Shown: positions 7,923 to 18,580 of the stretch, one piece after another
Position numbering within the stretch: the stretch's first letter is position 1
Layout: the number at the start of each line of letters is the position of its first letter
Source of the DNA: Pseudomonadota bacterium
GTDB lineage: Bacteria > Myxococcota_A > Bradymonadia > UBA4248
Reading direction: 5' to 3'
Length of the DNA: 46,193 nucleotides
NCBI GenBank assembly: GCA_017441205.1
Contig: JAFRYG010000061.1
Span: forward strand, 1-46,193
Notes under the pieces: model-generated
Told to the model about the DNA's origin: nothing
Database searches by the model: none
Seen by the model: the letters and a program-made list of their open reading frames with translations, nothing else
Translations under genes and position numbers: made by a program

Positions 7923-8972
7923 ATGAAACGTTTCTTTAATCCATTATGTCTGTCTGGTTTGTTCCTGGCAATTGCACTGCCCTCTCTGGCACAAGCCGAA
8001 ACCATAGAACGCATTGCCGCCGTCGCCGGCGATGAAATCATTACACTCAATGACATCCGGCACGAAGGCGTGCTGCGTTACGCAGTCAAAGGCAAGGATA
8101 TCCGCGATATTGACGACTCTGCCACGCACGAGCAGGATATGGAGGAACTCGTCAAAGAACTCGTGCAGACGCGATTGATCAACCGCCAGGCAAAAAAGAA
8201 TAATATCAACGTCGGTGATCGCGAAGTCGATATGCAGCTCCAGGAAATGTACAGCAAATCCGGCCAGGGCGAAGAGGCATATAAAGCCATGATGGCTTCG
8301 GAAGGTATTGAATGGAGCGCCTACCGTGCCTATATCCGCAATGAAATCGAGGCTCAGTTCGTTATCAGAAGTGAACTGGCAGGTCAGGTATCGCCATCCG
8401 AAGCCGATGTCATCGCATGCGCCCAGGAAAAAGCTCCCGATGCCGAAAACAGCATTACCGTTACGCTGAGGCAAATCATCATTCCGGAACTCGCCGAAGA
8501 CAGCTCCGCCGGACTCTCTGCGCCCGCTGCAAAAGTCCTCAATGAAGTATGGTGGAACAGCCTCGATAATGCCATGAATCAATACGCTTCAGGCATACAG
8601 AAACTCGCAGCAGCTCATCCCGACAATTTCATCGAATACGTCAAAAAGTATTCAACCGGTCGAAGCGCCGAAAGAGACGGCGTTTTGGGATCGTTCTCAC
8701 CGGGCGATCTCTCCAAGGATTTTGCGCCCGTGTTTGCCCTCCAAAAGGGAGAAATTTCACCGCTCATTACCACGAGCGCCGGCTACCATATCCTCCGTGC
8801 AGATGAAATTACGATGGGAGAATCCGAAACCTGGAAGAAAACCCTCGAACAGTGCAGGGAACAAATCGCCATGACCGAAAGCCAGCATCTGATTGAATCC
8901 TGGCTGGGCGATCTCATGATTAAGAATTATGTTTCCATCATGGTCAATAATGACATTTCAGATACACAATAA
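7923..8972 (+). CDS. SurA/PpiC-type periplasmic peptidyl-prolyl isomerase
   Basis: A 349-residue chaperone-like protein. ATG 7923 starts a clear signal peptide (MKRFFNPLCLSGLFLAIALP, cleaved after SLAQA). The mature N-terminus IERIAAVAGDEIITLNDI is the SurA N-terminal signature. A helical segment with LVKELVQTRLINRQAKK follows. The parvulin rotamase domain lies at about residues 175-300 and ends with the typical GEISPLITTSAGYHILRADE. SurA proteins escort outer-membrane proteins across the periplasm and isomerise X-Pro bonds. Only one PpiC domain is visible, whereas E. coli SurA has two. The gene is followed by nadA about 130 bp downstream; the two are not obviously one operon. Confidence 0.9.
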   Translation: MKRFFNPLCLSGLFLAIALPSLAQAETIERIAAVAGDEIITLNDIRHEGVLRYAVKGKDIRDIDDSATHEQDMEELVKELVQTRLINRQAKKNNINVGDREVDMQLQEMYSKSGQGEEAYKAMMASEGIEWSAYRAYIRNEIEAQFVIRSELAGQVSPSEADVIACAQEKAPDAENSITVTLRQIIIPELAEDSSAGLSAPAAKVLNEVWWNSLDNAMNQYASGIQKLAAAHPDNFIEYVKKYSTGRSAERDGVLGSFSPGDLSKDFAPVFALQKGEISPLITTSAGYHILRADEITMGESETWKKTLEQCREQIAMTESQHLIESWLGDLMIKNYVSIMVNNDISDTQ

Positions 8973-9102
8973 TTCGGATACACAATAATCATTGACACTG
9001 CACTGCCAATGTTGTTGGTAGGCTCCGAACCCTGAGCAGGAATTTTTCATTCTCTCTGCTCAAGGCTCAAAGCCTGACAAATACCATTCAGTGGAGGCGT
9101 AG
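8973..9102. other. Short tandem duplication and imperfect hairpin before nadA
   Basis: GATACACAATAAT occurs twice in tandem around the stop of the SurA-like gene (about 8961-8973 and 8977-8989). Further on, 9016-9085 holds an imperfect inverted repeat: AGGCT...CCCTGAGCAG facing CTGCTCAAGG...AGCCT around an AT-rich loop. It could be a terminator or attenuator for the flanking genes, but no T-run follows. Confidence 0.45.
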
Positions 9103-10002
9103 ATGCTCAAAGACGACATTCTCAGGCTCAAAAAAGAGACCAAAACCATTATTCTGGCTCATAATTATGTCGAATCAGACGTTCAGGATATCGCGGACTT
9201 CTGCGGTGATTCCCTCGAACTGAGTCGAAAAGCAAAAGACTGCGATGCCTCAAATATTGTTTTCTGTGGTGTGCGTTTTATGGGTGAAACGGCAAAATTG
9301 CTCTCCCCAAAAGCCAGAGTCATCATGCCGGCTGCCAATGCCGGCTGCCCCATGGCCGAAATGTGCCAGGCTGATGCGCTGCGTGCCTGGAAAGCCGACA
9401 ACCCGGATGCTTATATTGTAGCTTATGTCAATACGACTGCAGCCACGAAAGCCCTCGTCGATATTTGCGTAACTTCGGGCAATGCTGAAAGAATCGTCAC
9501 AAAACTCGATACGAATCGTCCCATCATGTTCCTGCCCGATCAGAATCTCGGCGCCAATCTCAACCGAAAACTCGGCATCCACATGATGCTTTGGAATGGC
9601 TATTGTCATACCCACAATCATATTTCGACGAACGATATCCAACAGGCAAAGGTCCTGCATCCCGATTCCCCGGTAATCGTTCATCTCGAATGCAAACCCG
9701 AGGTCGTCGAAATCGCCGATGCAGCACTTTCGACGGCAGGCATGATCACGTATGTCCGAAACAGCAGCGCCAAATCATTTATTATCGGCACCGAAGAAGG
9801 CATGATATATCGCCTCAAAACGCTGTTCCCCGATCGCAGCTTCTATGGTTTGCCACATCCCATTCTGTGCCCCAATATGAAGCGGATTACATTGCCTCTC
9901 GTCTACGATGCTTTGCTCGGAAAGGGCCTGGAAATACAGCTCCCGGAAGAAATCATGCAGCGCGCAGTGCTCCCCATCGAGCGCATGCTTGAGATGTCGT
10001 AG
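9103..10002 (+). CDS. nadA: Quinolinate synthase
   Basis: A 299-residue enzyme that condenses iminoaspartate with dihydroxyacetone phosphate to quinolinate in de novo NAD synthesis, in the cytoplasm. The length matches the short archaeal/Thermotoga-type form. The start is supported by GGAGG five to eight bases upstream. The ILAHNYVESDVQDIADFCGDS block is diagnostic. The three expected 4Fe-4S ligands are present and correctly spaced: Cys82 (AGCPMAEMC), Cys168 (GYCHTH) and Cys256 (LCPNMK). The partner nadB (aspartate oxidase or dehydrogenase) and nadC are not in the window. pdxY follows after 83 bp and could be cotranscribed. Confidence 0.96.
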   Translation: MLKDDILRLKKETKTIILAHNYVESDVQDIADFCGDSLELSRKAKDCDASNIVFCGVRFMGETAKLLSPKARVIMPAANAGCPMAEMCQADALRAWKADNPDAYIVAYVNTTAATKALVDICVTSGNAERIVTKLDTNRPIMFLPDQNLGANLNRKLGIHMMLWNGYCHTHNHISTNDIQQAKVLHPDSPVIVHLECKPEVVEIADAALSTAGMITYVRNSSAKSFIIGTEEGMIYRLKTLFPDRSFYGLPHPILCPNMKRITLPLVYDALLGKGLEIQLPEEIMQRAVLPIERMLEMS

Positions 10003-10085
10003 CTTTTATCGTTTTGCCGGAAAATCCGGCAGTCAATCATATCCCCCTGCAGGGGATTAATACTATTTGATTCAGGAGATTACAA

Positions 10086-10916
10086 ATGTCCTATAAAAGG
10101 ATATTGACCATTCAGGATATTTCATGTGTAGGTCAGTGCTCATTAACCGTCGCACTGCCGATATTATCGGCCTGTGGTCTCGAAACGGCCATCATTCCTT
10201 CTGCAGTACTCTCGACACATACGGCAGGATTTTCCGGCTTTACCGTTCGCGATCTGACCGATGATATTCCGGGAATTGAGGCCCACTGGCAAAAAGAAAA
10301 TATACTTTTTGACGGGATATATACCGGATATCTTGGCAGTACAAAACAAATAGAATACGTCAAACACATCATCAAGACCCTCGTAAAACCCGGTTGTCCC
10401 AGCATTATCGATCCGGCCATGGCAGATAATGGAAAACTCTACCCGGCTTTCGATGCTCAATATGTTGAAGCAATGAAAACACTGGCTTTTTCGGCAGACA
10501 TGATCCTCCCGAATATTACTGAAGCCTGTTTCCTGACGGATATGGAATACCGCGAAACCTACGATCATCAATATATTGAATCGCTCGTTGCAAAACTGGC
10601 TCAGGCCGGTTCCAAAACCATCATATTGACGGGCGTAGGCTATTCTCCGGATAAAACCGGTGTCGTCGTCTGGCAGAATGACAAACTGTCCTATTACGAA
10701 CATCGAAAGATCGAAAAAGGATGCCACGGAACAGGTGATGTCTATGCATCCGCTTTCGTCGGTGCGCTGATGAGCGGAAAATCCGTATTTGATTCTGCCA
10801 GAATTGCTGCGGATTACACCGTAAGATGTATCGAATTTACCCAGGGCGATGCAAAACACTGGTATGGTGTTAAATTCGAACCGCTGCTCGGTGAACTCAT
10901 TAAAGCTATTCAATAA
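10086..10916 (+). CDS. pdxY: Pyridoxal/pyridoxamine kinase
   Basis: A 276-residue ribokinase-fold kinase that phosphorylates pyridoxal, pyridoxamine or pyridoxine with ATP in vitamin B6 salvage. The N-terminal ILTIQDISCVGQCSLTVALP and the substrate loop STHTAGFSG are typical of PdxY/PdxK. The ATP-site motif GCHGTGDVYASAF carries the catalytic Asp. A good ribosome binding site, AGGAG, lies eight bases before the ATG. The gene ends at a bulged-hairpin element that also ends groL from the other side. It may form a cofactor pair with nadA. Confidence 0.93.
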   Translation: MSYKRILTIQDISCVGQCSLTVALPILSACGLETAIIPSAVLSTHTAGFSGFTVRDLTDDIPGIEAHWQKENILFDGIYTGYLGSTKQIEYVKHIIKTLVKPGCPSIIDPAMADNGKLYPAFDAQYVEAMKTLAFSADMILPNITEACFLTDMEYRETYDHQYIESLVAKLAQAGSKTIILTGVGYSPDKTGVVVWQNDKLSYYEHRKIEKGCHGTGDVYASAFVGALMSGKSVFDSARIAADYTVRCIEFTQGDAKHWYGVKFEPLLGELIKAIQ

Positions 10917-10921
10917 TATAT

Positions 10922-10994
10922 AAAAAAACGCCGCGTATGGCGAGCCATAGCGGCGTTCATGTTGGGCGTATTGGCCTTCGGCCAAAAGCCCAAC
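10922..10994. repeat. Bulged-hairpin element, locus B (also groL terminator)
   Basis: Two adjacent hairpins lie between convergent pdxY and groL. The first (10927-10957) pairs AACGCCGC-G-TATGGC with GCCATA-GCGGCGTT, leaving one G unpaired before TAT. The second (10961-10994) pairs GTTGGGC-G-TATTGGCC with GGCCAAAAGCCCAAC, again with an unpaired G. Read on the - strand, the first hairpin is followed by seven T, so it should work as a Rho-independent terminator for groL. On the + strand there is no T-run. Confidence 0.85.
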
Positions 10995-11013
10995 CCCATA
11001 TCAATACAAATGA

Positions 11014-12651
<1,638 letters not shown>

Positions 12652-12686
12652 TTATTATTCAATATGTTAAGACATAAAATGTCGGT

Positions 12687-12974
12687 TTATTCCTCAACAA
12701 TGGCGAGCACATCATCTTCGCGCAGAATCATGTACTCCTCCCCGTTCAGTTTCACTTCCGAACCGGAATATTTGCCAAACAAAACGATATCGCCTGCTTT
12801 GACCTCAGGACTCAGTCTGGTTCCATCCTTTGCCCGCTTCCCGGCACCAACCGCCATCACGACACCCTTGGCTGGTTTTTCTTTCGCAGTATCGGGAATA
12901 ATAATTCCGCCCTTGCTGACGGATTCCTGTTCAAGGCGTTTTACGACGATATGATCGTTCAATGGTTTCAACAT
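12687..12974 (-). CDS. groS: Co-chaperonin GroES
   Basis: A 95-residue Hsp10 that caps the GroEL ring. The start at 12974 is set by AAGGAG nine bases upstream and by the family N-terminus MLKPLNDHIVVKRLE; upstream in-frame sequence is not GroES-like. The mobile loop (ESVSKGGIIIPDTAKEKP) and the ending DDVLAIVEE are typical. It is the first gene of a groS-groL operon. I looked for a CIRCE inverted repeat (TTAGCACTC-N9-GAGTGCTAA) in the upstream 110 bp and found none, so HrcA control is not supported. A possible but weak promoter reads TTGCCA...TACTCT on the - strand near 13036-13063. Confidence 0.97.
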   Translation of the reverse strand: MLKPLNDHIVVKRLEQESVSKGGIIIPDTAKEKPAKGVVMAVGAGKRAKDGTRLSPEVKAGDIVLFGKYSGSEVKLNGEEYMILREDDVLAIVEE

Positions 12975-13111
12975 GATGATTAGCTCCTTAATGCCATGAA
13001 AAAACGGAGAGTTTTTCATCTCCGGCAAACAACGCAACAGAGTAAGCACGCATCTCCCCATGGCAAGTCAGAAAAATCATTTTTATGATGCTTCTCTGCA
13101 TTGCTGCAAAA

Positions 13112-13142
13112 ACAAAAAAAGCCCCGGAAAACCGGGGCTTTA
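13112..13142 (-). terminator. Rho-independent terminator of the DUF1266-like gene
   Basis: The stem AAAGCCCCGG/CCGGGGCTTT with loop AAAA on the + strand lies just past the stop of the DUF1266-like gene. Read on the - strand it is followed by a run of seven T. It separates that gene from groS, so the groSL operon needs its own promoter between about 12975 and 13110. Confidence 0.9.
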
Positions 13143-13156
13143 AATGCTCATTCAAA

Positions 13157-14323
13157 TCAACCGTATGCGATCGGATCATCCGGCCCGTTATCGCCGCCAT
13201 CACCATCGCCGCCGTCTTCCGACCCGTTAACGCCCGGAATCCTCGTCACAACCAGATTGCCGTCATCATTGCGGACGATCAGTGTCCCGACAGGCATATC
13301 GAGGAAATCCACTGTATCCGGAGAATAATTACAAATGAGGTTCAGATCGAGCGATCCGAAATTGCGGTGATTTTCGAGATAATCCTGATCTTCATCGCCG
13401 GCAAAGAAACGCCATCCGGAATCATCCGGACCAATAGGTTCCTCGCGAAGCATGACACAGATTCTATAACCATCGCAAAGGATGCGATCAGCCGCAATAC
13501 CGGTCAGGTTGCGATGTTCATCGTCGAGCAGATCCTGAATTTGTTCATCGCGTATGGCGAGTTGCTTGTAGTTCTTTTCACACCAGGCATTGAGCGACCA
13601 GATATCGTCTTCAAAAAGCTTCGAGACGATCTTCATGTTGATATCGAGAAATCCCGAAAGACCTTCTTCTTCCGTTCTTCCCATCGAAACGAACATGAAA
13701 TAGACGCATCCGCACAGTGCGCTCGTCGCATAATCAATGAAATTATCGAACATTTCATTGGCGACCTTGGCTTCCTCAATGACGAGCCGAATGCAGGTGC
13801 GATCATCGATAATGCCGCATGCGCATGCCGCACGGATCAACATAATGCGCTCGCCGATATCCCAGGCAAGGAATCCATGCTGTCCAACGATATCGCGAAG
13901 ATTCATCGCAAAATCGCGGCTTACTGTATAGGCTTGCCTGCCCTCTTCACTCAAATCATCGAGCGAAAAATTCGGGTGTCCGTCCCATTCGCAGGCAAAA
14001 TCAAAATACTCATTAAAGATATGGAAAAACTCATTCTTCTGCTGAACCAGAGTTTCTTCATCCTTAATGCCGAACACATTATCGAGATAGTTCTTTAATT
14101 CCTCGCTGTTTTCCGGTGTATCGCAATGATGAACCGTTTCAAACCCCATATGTTCGGGCACGCCGGGTAATCTGCGAAATGACGGCAATCCCGACAAGAC
14201 AGCGCAAAACGTGTCTTCATCGAGGATTTCCATGGGCTCATCCGCAACTTCCTGATGCTTGGCAATCAATGCTTCCTTAAAAGCAACAATATTCTGGATA
14301 ATGGATTCCATCTGCGGCGTCAT
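13157..14323 (-). CDS. DUF1266-like protein
   Basis: A 388-residue protein with no signal peptide or membrane segment. I chose ATG 14323 because GGAG lies eight bases before it; a TTG six bases upstream is less likely. The central block FLAWDIGERIMLIRAACACGIID, followed by a helical stretch ending CGCVYFMFVSMGRTEEEGLSGF, resembles the DUF1266 family (conserved W-D-x-G-R and G-R motifs), seen mostly as uncharacterised cytoplasmic proteins. The last 25 residues are Gly/Asp-rich. Function is unknown. It is followed by its own terminator and preceded by the GT5-like gene 51 bp away, so those two may be cotranscribed. Confidence 0.75.
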   Translation of the reverse strand: MTPQMESIIQNIVAFKEALIAKHQEVADEPMEILDEDTFCAVLSGLPSFRRLPGVPEHMGFETVHHCDTPENSEELKNYLDNVFGIKDEETLVQQKNEFFHIFNEYFDFACEWDGHPNFSLDDLSEEGRQAYTVSRDFAMNLRDIVGQHGFLAWDIGERIMLIRAACACGIIDDRTCIRLVIEEAKVANEMFDNFIDYATSALCGCVYFMFVSMGRTEEEGLSGFLDINMKIVSKLFEDDIWSLNAWCEKNYKQLAIRDEQIQDLLDDEHRNLTGIAADRILCDGYRICVMLREEPIGPDDSGWRFFAGDEDQDYLENHRNFGSLDLNLICNYSPDTVDFLDMPVGTLIVRNDDGNLVVTRIPGVNGSEDGGDGDGGDNGPDDPIAYG

Positions 14324-14374
14324 GAGCAAATCTCCATAGTGTGTGTCAAGAAACCAAACTCAGTGTCTGAAACA

Positions 14375-15835
14375 TCAGCCTTTTAGTGCTTCATAAATTT
14401 TCATGCAATCATTTGCCGTCTGTTCAAACGAAAAACTCTGTCTCATCGCATGTGAACGGACTTCATTCCACCCTGCAGATTCATAAACATCGAGGGCGTC
14501 CATCGCTGAATTAAAGAATTCATCACAATCATAGCGTTCAAAAATAAAGCCGTTATCATCCGGTCCGATTTTAATGTAACCGCCGCTGTCTTCATGACGA
14601 CCGAGGATTTCGAGGAAATGAACGCCCTGTACGTCATGGGCCACACAACCGAGTCTGCGTGCAACGACGACGCAGCCGTACATCATGGCAATCTGATGCA
14701 GCCGGGAAATATTGTCGTGCTTTGCCGGAAGCAGAAGAATATCGGATCCACTCAGTACGCGGCGCACAGATTCACACGAAGGTTTTTCATTAATCCAGGC
14801 CACCGAACCGCGGAACTCATTCTGCCAGCCCTCAACCGCAGAACGATAGGCATCATTGCCCTGTCCGAGAATCACGAGATTCGCCTGACGATCCATCAGA
14901 TCATCCAGAATGTCATTGACCATATCGAACCCGGATTCGGAATCCAGTTCCCCGATGAACGTAATCATCGGACGGTTCTTTTTCAGTCTCAGACGCTGCG
15001 CAAGCTCTGTCTTACAACGAGCTTTGCCGTTCATATCCTCGGCGCTGAATGCAGCCGCAATCGCCTTGTCGCGGGCAGGTCCGGGAACTTTGGAACATGC
15101 GCCCATGGAGAGCGTATGAATGCGATCGGTGCGATCAAACAGAACACCTTCCATACCAATGTCTCTGCCGCGATTCTTTTCAATGGCAGTCCGGATGTAA
15201 TCGCTCGGGAACGCCAGCGCATCCGCATACAGATAGGCACCCTTCAGAATGCTGATCCTGCCGTAAAATTCCATTCCTTCGCTGCTGCCCATCTCTTCGG
15301 GAAGCCTCATGCGCGAAATCCAGGACATGTCCGCAATCGCCTTGTTTTCAACACCAGGCAGAAAAACGAGGGCCTTCGTGTTGCGAATGCGCTTGCTGTC
15401 CGCATGCAGACAACGCATAAAAGTGGGAATAAGGGCTGTCAGAAGACCATCACAGTGAACGATGTCATACGCTTGCGGAGATTGTTCAAGCCACGCACAA
15501 ACCGCATGCGCAAACACTGCACACGCACGAATGCCATCATCATTCGAAAGATCCAAACCATCGCGAAGACAGTCATTATCCATATAAAATGCACGGACAT
15601 GACCTTCCAGACGACCCTCCAGAACCTTGACCTGATAGTCCTGACCATCAACGCGTGCATTGCACTCCACAAGGCGTTCTGCCAGTCTGCCTGCTCCTTC
15701 ATCGATATTCTGACTATGGGGAACGGCAACATCGATCGTAATGTCCGAACGATGATTAAGGAGGTATTCCGGCAATTCACCGGCAAGACCTTTCGCTGAA
15801 CAAAAACCACTTCCCACGTACAAAACTCGAATCAT
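14375..15835 (-). CDS. Degenerate glycogen-synthase-like (GT5/GT4) glycosyltransferase
   Basis: A 486-residue two-domain glycosyltransferase-like protein. ATG 15835 gives the expected MIRVLYVGSGF first strand; a GTG 24 bases upstream is an alternative. The N-terminal domain follows the glycogen-synthase plan (first strand, then AKGLAGELPEYL, later YDIVHCDGLLTALIPTFM). The C-terminal Rossmann domain begins around RPMITFIGELDSESGFD and contains LVILGQGNDAYRSAVEGW, as in GlgA. Key sites have changed: the KTGGLADV nucleotide-sugar loop is reduced, and the acceptor/UDP-binding E-x7-E region is replaced by AKHDNISRLHQIAMMYG. It may use another donor or be a non-catalytic partner. No other glycogen genes adjoin it. 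Confidence 0.7.
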   Translation of the reverse strand: MIRVLYVGSGFCSAKGLAGELPEYLLNHRSDITIDVAVPHSQNIDEGAGRLAERLVECNARVDGQDYQVKVLEGRLEGHVRAFYMDNDCLRDGLDLSNDDGIRACAVFAHAVCAWLEQSPQAYDIVHCDGLLTALIPTFMRCLHADSKRIRNTKALVFLPGVENKAIADMSWISRMRLPEEMGSSEGMEFYGRISILKGAYLYADALAFPSDYIRTAIEKNRGRDIGMEGVLFDRTDRIHTLSMGACSKVPGPARDKAIAAAFSAEDMNGKARCKTELAQRLRLKKNRPMITFIGELDSESGFDMVNDILDDLMDRQANLVILGQGNDAYRSAVEGWQNEFRGSVAWINEKPSCESVRRVLSGSDILLLPAKHDNISRLHQIAMMYGCVVVARRLGCVAHDVQGVHFLEILGRHEDSGGYIKIGPDDNGFIFERYDCDEFFNSAMDALDVYESAGWNEVRSHAMRQSFSFEQTANDCMKIYEALKG

Positions 15836-16320
15836 TTCCGCTGTTCCATTCCAATTCACGCGAATTTCGGAACTTTATCAGCTCCCGCCTCCGCGCAGTC
15901 AATCCATAAAATGCGCCCAAACACGGGCTACAAAGGCTTTTCATTCTAACGCCTTACGCATCTCAATGTCAACCAGTGCTTGCGCGCTCAACTTGATTCC
16001 AAAAGCACACATTCTCGCACATTTTCACACACAAACCCAATCCTCTTTCACTGACTCCGCTATGGCCGTTCGTCTCGTTTTTTAAACCGAGCCTATGCGC
16101 TGCGCGCATACGGCTTCGGCGTGCGGCTATTTGCCGGCATAAATGAACGACAGATGCCTGCCATTGCCCAGAAAAAATACAAAATGCAAATACGCCGCAC
16201 GTTTATCTTCGACGCTTATCCCCCAAAACACTGAACATAATGCATTCTCAAGCCCACCGATGCCCCATTATGCCGCAGGTTCATGATATCCAATGATTCA
16301 GAAATCCCCCAAAAACTTCA
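15836..16320. other. Gene-free stretch with bulged hairpin
   Basis: About 480 bp between the GT5-like gene and the last gene of the Bat operon. I see no coding sequence with support. The only clear structure is the bulged hairpin at 16090-16115. The promoter of the GT5-like gene should lie at its left side, but no clean -35/-10 pair stands out. Confidence 0.5.
16078..16140. repeat. Bulged-hairpin element, locus C
   Basis: A T-run (16078-16083) precedes the palindrome AGCC-TATGCGC / GCGCATA-C-GGCT at 16090-16115, with the C after ATA unpaired. A second, degraded palindrome (GGCTATTTGCC...GGCATAAATG) follows at 16125-16145. The order T-run, hairpin, hairpin is the same as at the other loci. 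Confidence 0.7.
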
Positions 16321-17181
16321 TTATTCCAGTTCTGCCGAATGCTGCTCACCCCATCCACGAAGCAGATAGAAATCGTGTACATCCACCCAGACCAGTGCCC
16401 CATCTGAACGTTCCACTCTCACCCATCCGGGCACATGCGAAATGACCTTGACCGTCATGCCGGGAATAAACGAACCATCCAGATTCCCGGTTTCATCACT
16501 GCCCAATTCCGTTCGCAAAGAGCTGACTTCTGTCAGCACGCCAAACTTCATATCTTCAGTTCTCTTCTGCGCAATCAGAAGTGCCCCGGCGATAAGCAAA
16601 AACAGCCCGCTCATAACCAGCAAATCGATAAAAATCGCCCGAAACCGGCTGCTGCGTCCCCACACCATATACCCGGTCAAAATCAGAAATATACAACACC
16701 AGATAATGAAAAATGCCAGATGAAGTTCCGCTCGCGAAAATCTATGAGCAGTCTCCCAATAGGTGTAATCTGATGAATTTCCCCGAATAAACTTCGTGGC
16801 TGGATTCTTTTGATATACGCGGCTTTCAATGAGCATCTGAAGTTCATCAATATATTTGTTGACGTTCACTCCCCTGAATATCGAAAGCTGCTTGACATAC
16901 CCCATGGCTTCGCCAAGCCGCTCCGAACGATAACTCGCGGTGGCAAGGTTCACGAGAACATCAAATTGAAGTGCGTCCCAGCCCTCCTCTATCATCTGCT
17001 TTTCGTAGCGGCGATAAAGTTCGAGCGCAGCTTCGGGCTTGCCTTCATCAAACTGCCTTCGCGCAAGGTTTTCCAGGTTTTCCAGACTCTCGGGTTCTTC
17101 CGGCTCGGTCTTATCCTGAGCCCATATATCCAGGGGAAACAATACAAATATGATTAAAAATATAAAACAATTCCATCTCAT
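16321..17181 (-). CDS. batE: BatE-like TPR/SH3 membrane protein
   Basis: A 286-residue protein with a signal peptide (cut near IWAQDK), a TPR-like segment at about 30-110 (FDEGKPEAALELYRRYE), two transmembrane helices around residues 155-205 and a C-terminal bacterial SH3-like domain (GMTVKVISHVPGWVRVERSDG). This is the BatE layout from Bacteroides and Leptospira aerotolerance operons. Its start overlaps the stop of BatD by four bases (ATGA), so translation is coupled. It is the last gene of the Bat operon. The role of Bat proteins in oxygen tolerance is known from genetics in other species; the mechanism is unclear. Confidence 0.8.
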   Translation of the reverse strand: MRWNCFIFLIIFVLFPLDIWAQDKTEPEEPESLENLENLARRQFDEGKPEAALELYRRYEKQMIEEGWDALQFDVLVNLATASYRSERLGEAMGYVKQLSIFRGVNVNKYIDELQMLIESRVYQKNPATKFIRGNSSDYTYWETAHRFSRAELHLAFFIIWCCIFLILTGYMVWGRSSRFRAIFIDLLVMSGLFLLIAGALLIAQKRTEDMKFGVLTEVSSLRTELGSDETGNLDGSFIPGMTVKVISHVPGWVRVERSDGALVWVDVHDFYLLRGWGEQHSAELE

Positions 17182-18566
17182 ATTCGTTTCTCCGCATTCA
17201 GTCTGGTGATGAGTATTTCAATCATCGGAGCTATCTGTTCAGAACTGATCGGTTTCTGTGTGCTGTACGTCGTCATTCTCAGCTCACGAATGATATCCCA
17301 GATGACTTTCGTTTCCGACTCCGAAAAAACCGACCTCAGACGCTCGCTCATTTCCTGCTCTGAATTGGTATAATCAATCTGAAATCCCAGTTTCAGCAAT
17401 TCGCGCAATGTCTGGAGCTGAGCATCCGAAGAATTCGCTGCCTTAAGACTTTGCAAAAGAATACCGCATTCCTCCCTGACCGCTTTTCGCTGGCTGAATG
17501 CCTGCTGTCTCTTCTTAATATATATTATCAGATAGATAAATATTGCCAGACCTGGCGGAAGAATGAGCCACAAAAATGATATCGGCTTTCTCACAATACC
17601 ATTGCTCAAAGCAATATCGCGAAGCTGAACACTATCCAGTGTTACGGTCTTTGCCCTGGGATTCTCTATCGATATTTCCCTGCCGGATTCCTCGACATCG
17701 ATCGTGAACGATTCACTCTGGTACGTGCGGTACTGATGAATTTTGGGATCAAAAGATACCACTTCACACGGCGGTATGAACCATTCTCCGGGGGTTAATG
17801 CAAGCAGCTTGACGCGGTAGGATCGGGTTGAAAGAACATGATCATTTTCAATTCTCTCATCCATGTCATAATTATGAACAGGATACGCCTTAAATCCCTC
17901 CACGCTCCTGGAAAGACTGTGCGGAGCAAGTCCAATCCCAGTTACCGGTGCTGTACCGGATATTTTAACATCAATAACGATGACATCTCCCACATGAACT
18001 GTTTTCGAAGAGATACTCGCCTTGATCTCAAAAGTCCCGACATTGCCATAGTGAAAACCTGCTGGCTGGGGCTCAGGAAGCGGTATGACCTCAACGATAT
18101 GTGTATCGTGCGTTATCCACGGATTATTCGAAAGATAGGGAACCTGAACCTTTAAAGCTGGCAGCGGAAGCTTACCCACGACCATCGGTGTAATATAATA
18201 AACCGCATGAGGCTCTTTTGTATAGGAAATGGAATCAAAAGATGCCAGACTCGCAGGAGGCGCCTTGGCTTCGATGCTGTACCATTTTACAAATTCCGGT
18301 TCCTCGACATCATAATAGACCTGCCCCCTCCGGGATGATACATATACATCATATTCAGCCCGAATCGTCTCCCCAACATAAATCTGATGCACTGGCACAT
18401 TGACATCAATAAACATATCATCAGGAAATGATGCAATGCGAACATTTTTTGCCTGTGACAGTTCTGAATTGTCGTAAGCCGGCTCCTGGCAAAAGGCATT
18501 CGTTGCAAACAGACTGAAACCAGCCATAAGGATCAGGAAACTATATAACGGCATTAATCTTTTCAT
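17178..18566 (-). CDS. batD: BatD-like oxygen-tolerance protein
   Basis: About 462 residues from ATG 18566, chosen because AGGG lies seven to ten bases upstream; an ATG six bases earlier is too near that site. A signal peptide (cut near NAFCQEP) leads into several beta-sandwich domains, with the BatD hallmarks VNVPVHQIYVGETIRAEY and VGDVIVIDVKISGTAPVTG. A single transmembrane helix lies at about residues 335-355 (ISFLWLILPPGLAIFIYLI), followed by a cytoplasmic helical tail. It sits 14 bp after the BatC-like gene and overlaps BatE by four bases. Confidence 0.85.
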   Translation of the reverse strand: MKRLMPLYSFLILMAGFSLFATNAFCQEPAYDNSELSQAKNVRIASFPDDMFIDVNVPVHQIYVGETIRAEYDVYVSSRRGQVYYDVEEPEFVKWYSIEAKAPPASLASFDSISYTKEPHAVYYITPMVVGKLPLPALKVQVPYLSNNPWITHDTHIVEVIPLPEPQPAGFHYGNVGTFEIKASISSKTVHVGDVIVIDVKISGTAPVTGIGLAPHSLSRSVEGFKAYPVHNYDMDERIENDHVLSTRSYRVKLLALTPGEWFIPPCEVVSFDPKIHQYRTYQSESFTIDVEESGREISIENPRAKTVTLDSVQLRDIALSNGIVRKPISFLWLILPPGLAIFIYLIIYIKKRQQAFSQRKAVREECGILLQSLKAANSSDAQLQTLRELLKLGFQIDYTNSEQEMSERLRSVFSESETKVIWDIIRELRMTTYSTQKPISSEQIAPMIEILITRLNAEKRI

Positions 18567-18580
18567 TTCCATTCACCCTA

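Noticed and set aside
12975-13110. CIRCE operator upstream of groS
   Set aside because: No TTAGCACTC-N9-GAGTGCTAA or close variant is present in the gap.
13085-14098. 337-codon + strand frame
   Set aside because: It lies opposite the DUF1266-like gene, begins inside its terminator and shows no signals of its own.
14594-15799. 401-codon + strand frame
   Set aside because: It is antisense to the GT5-like gene; the Ile/Arg-rich composition is that of a shadow frame.
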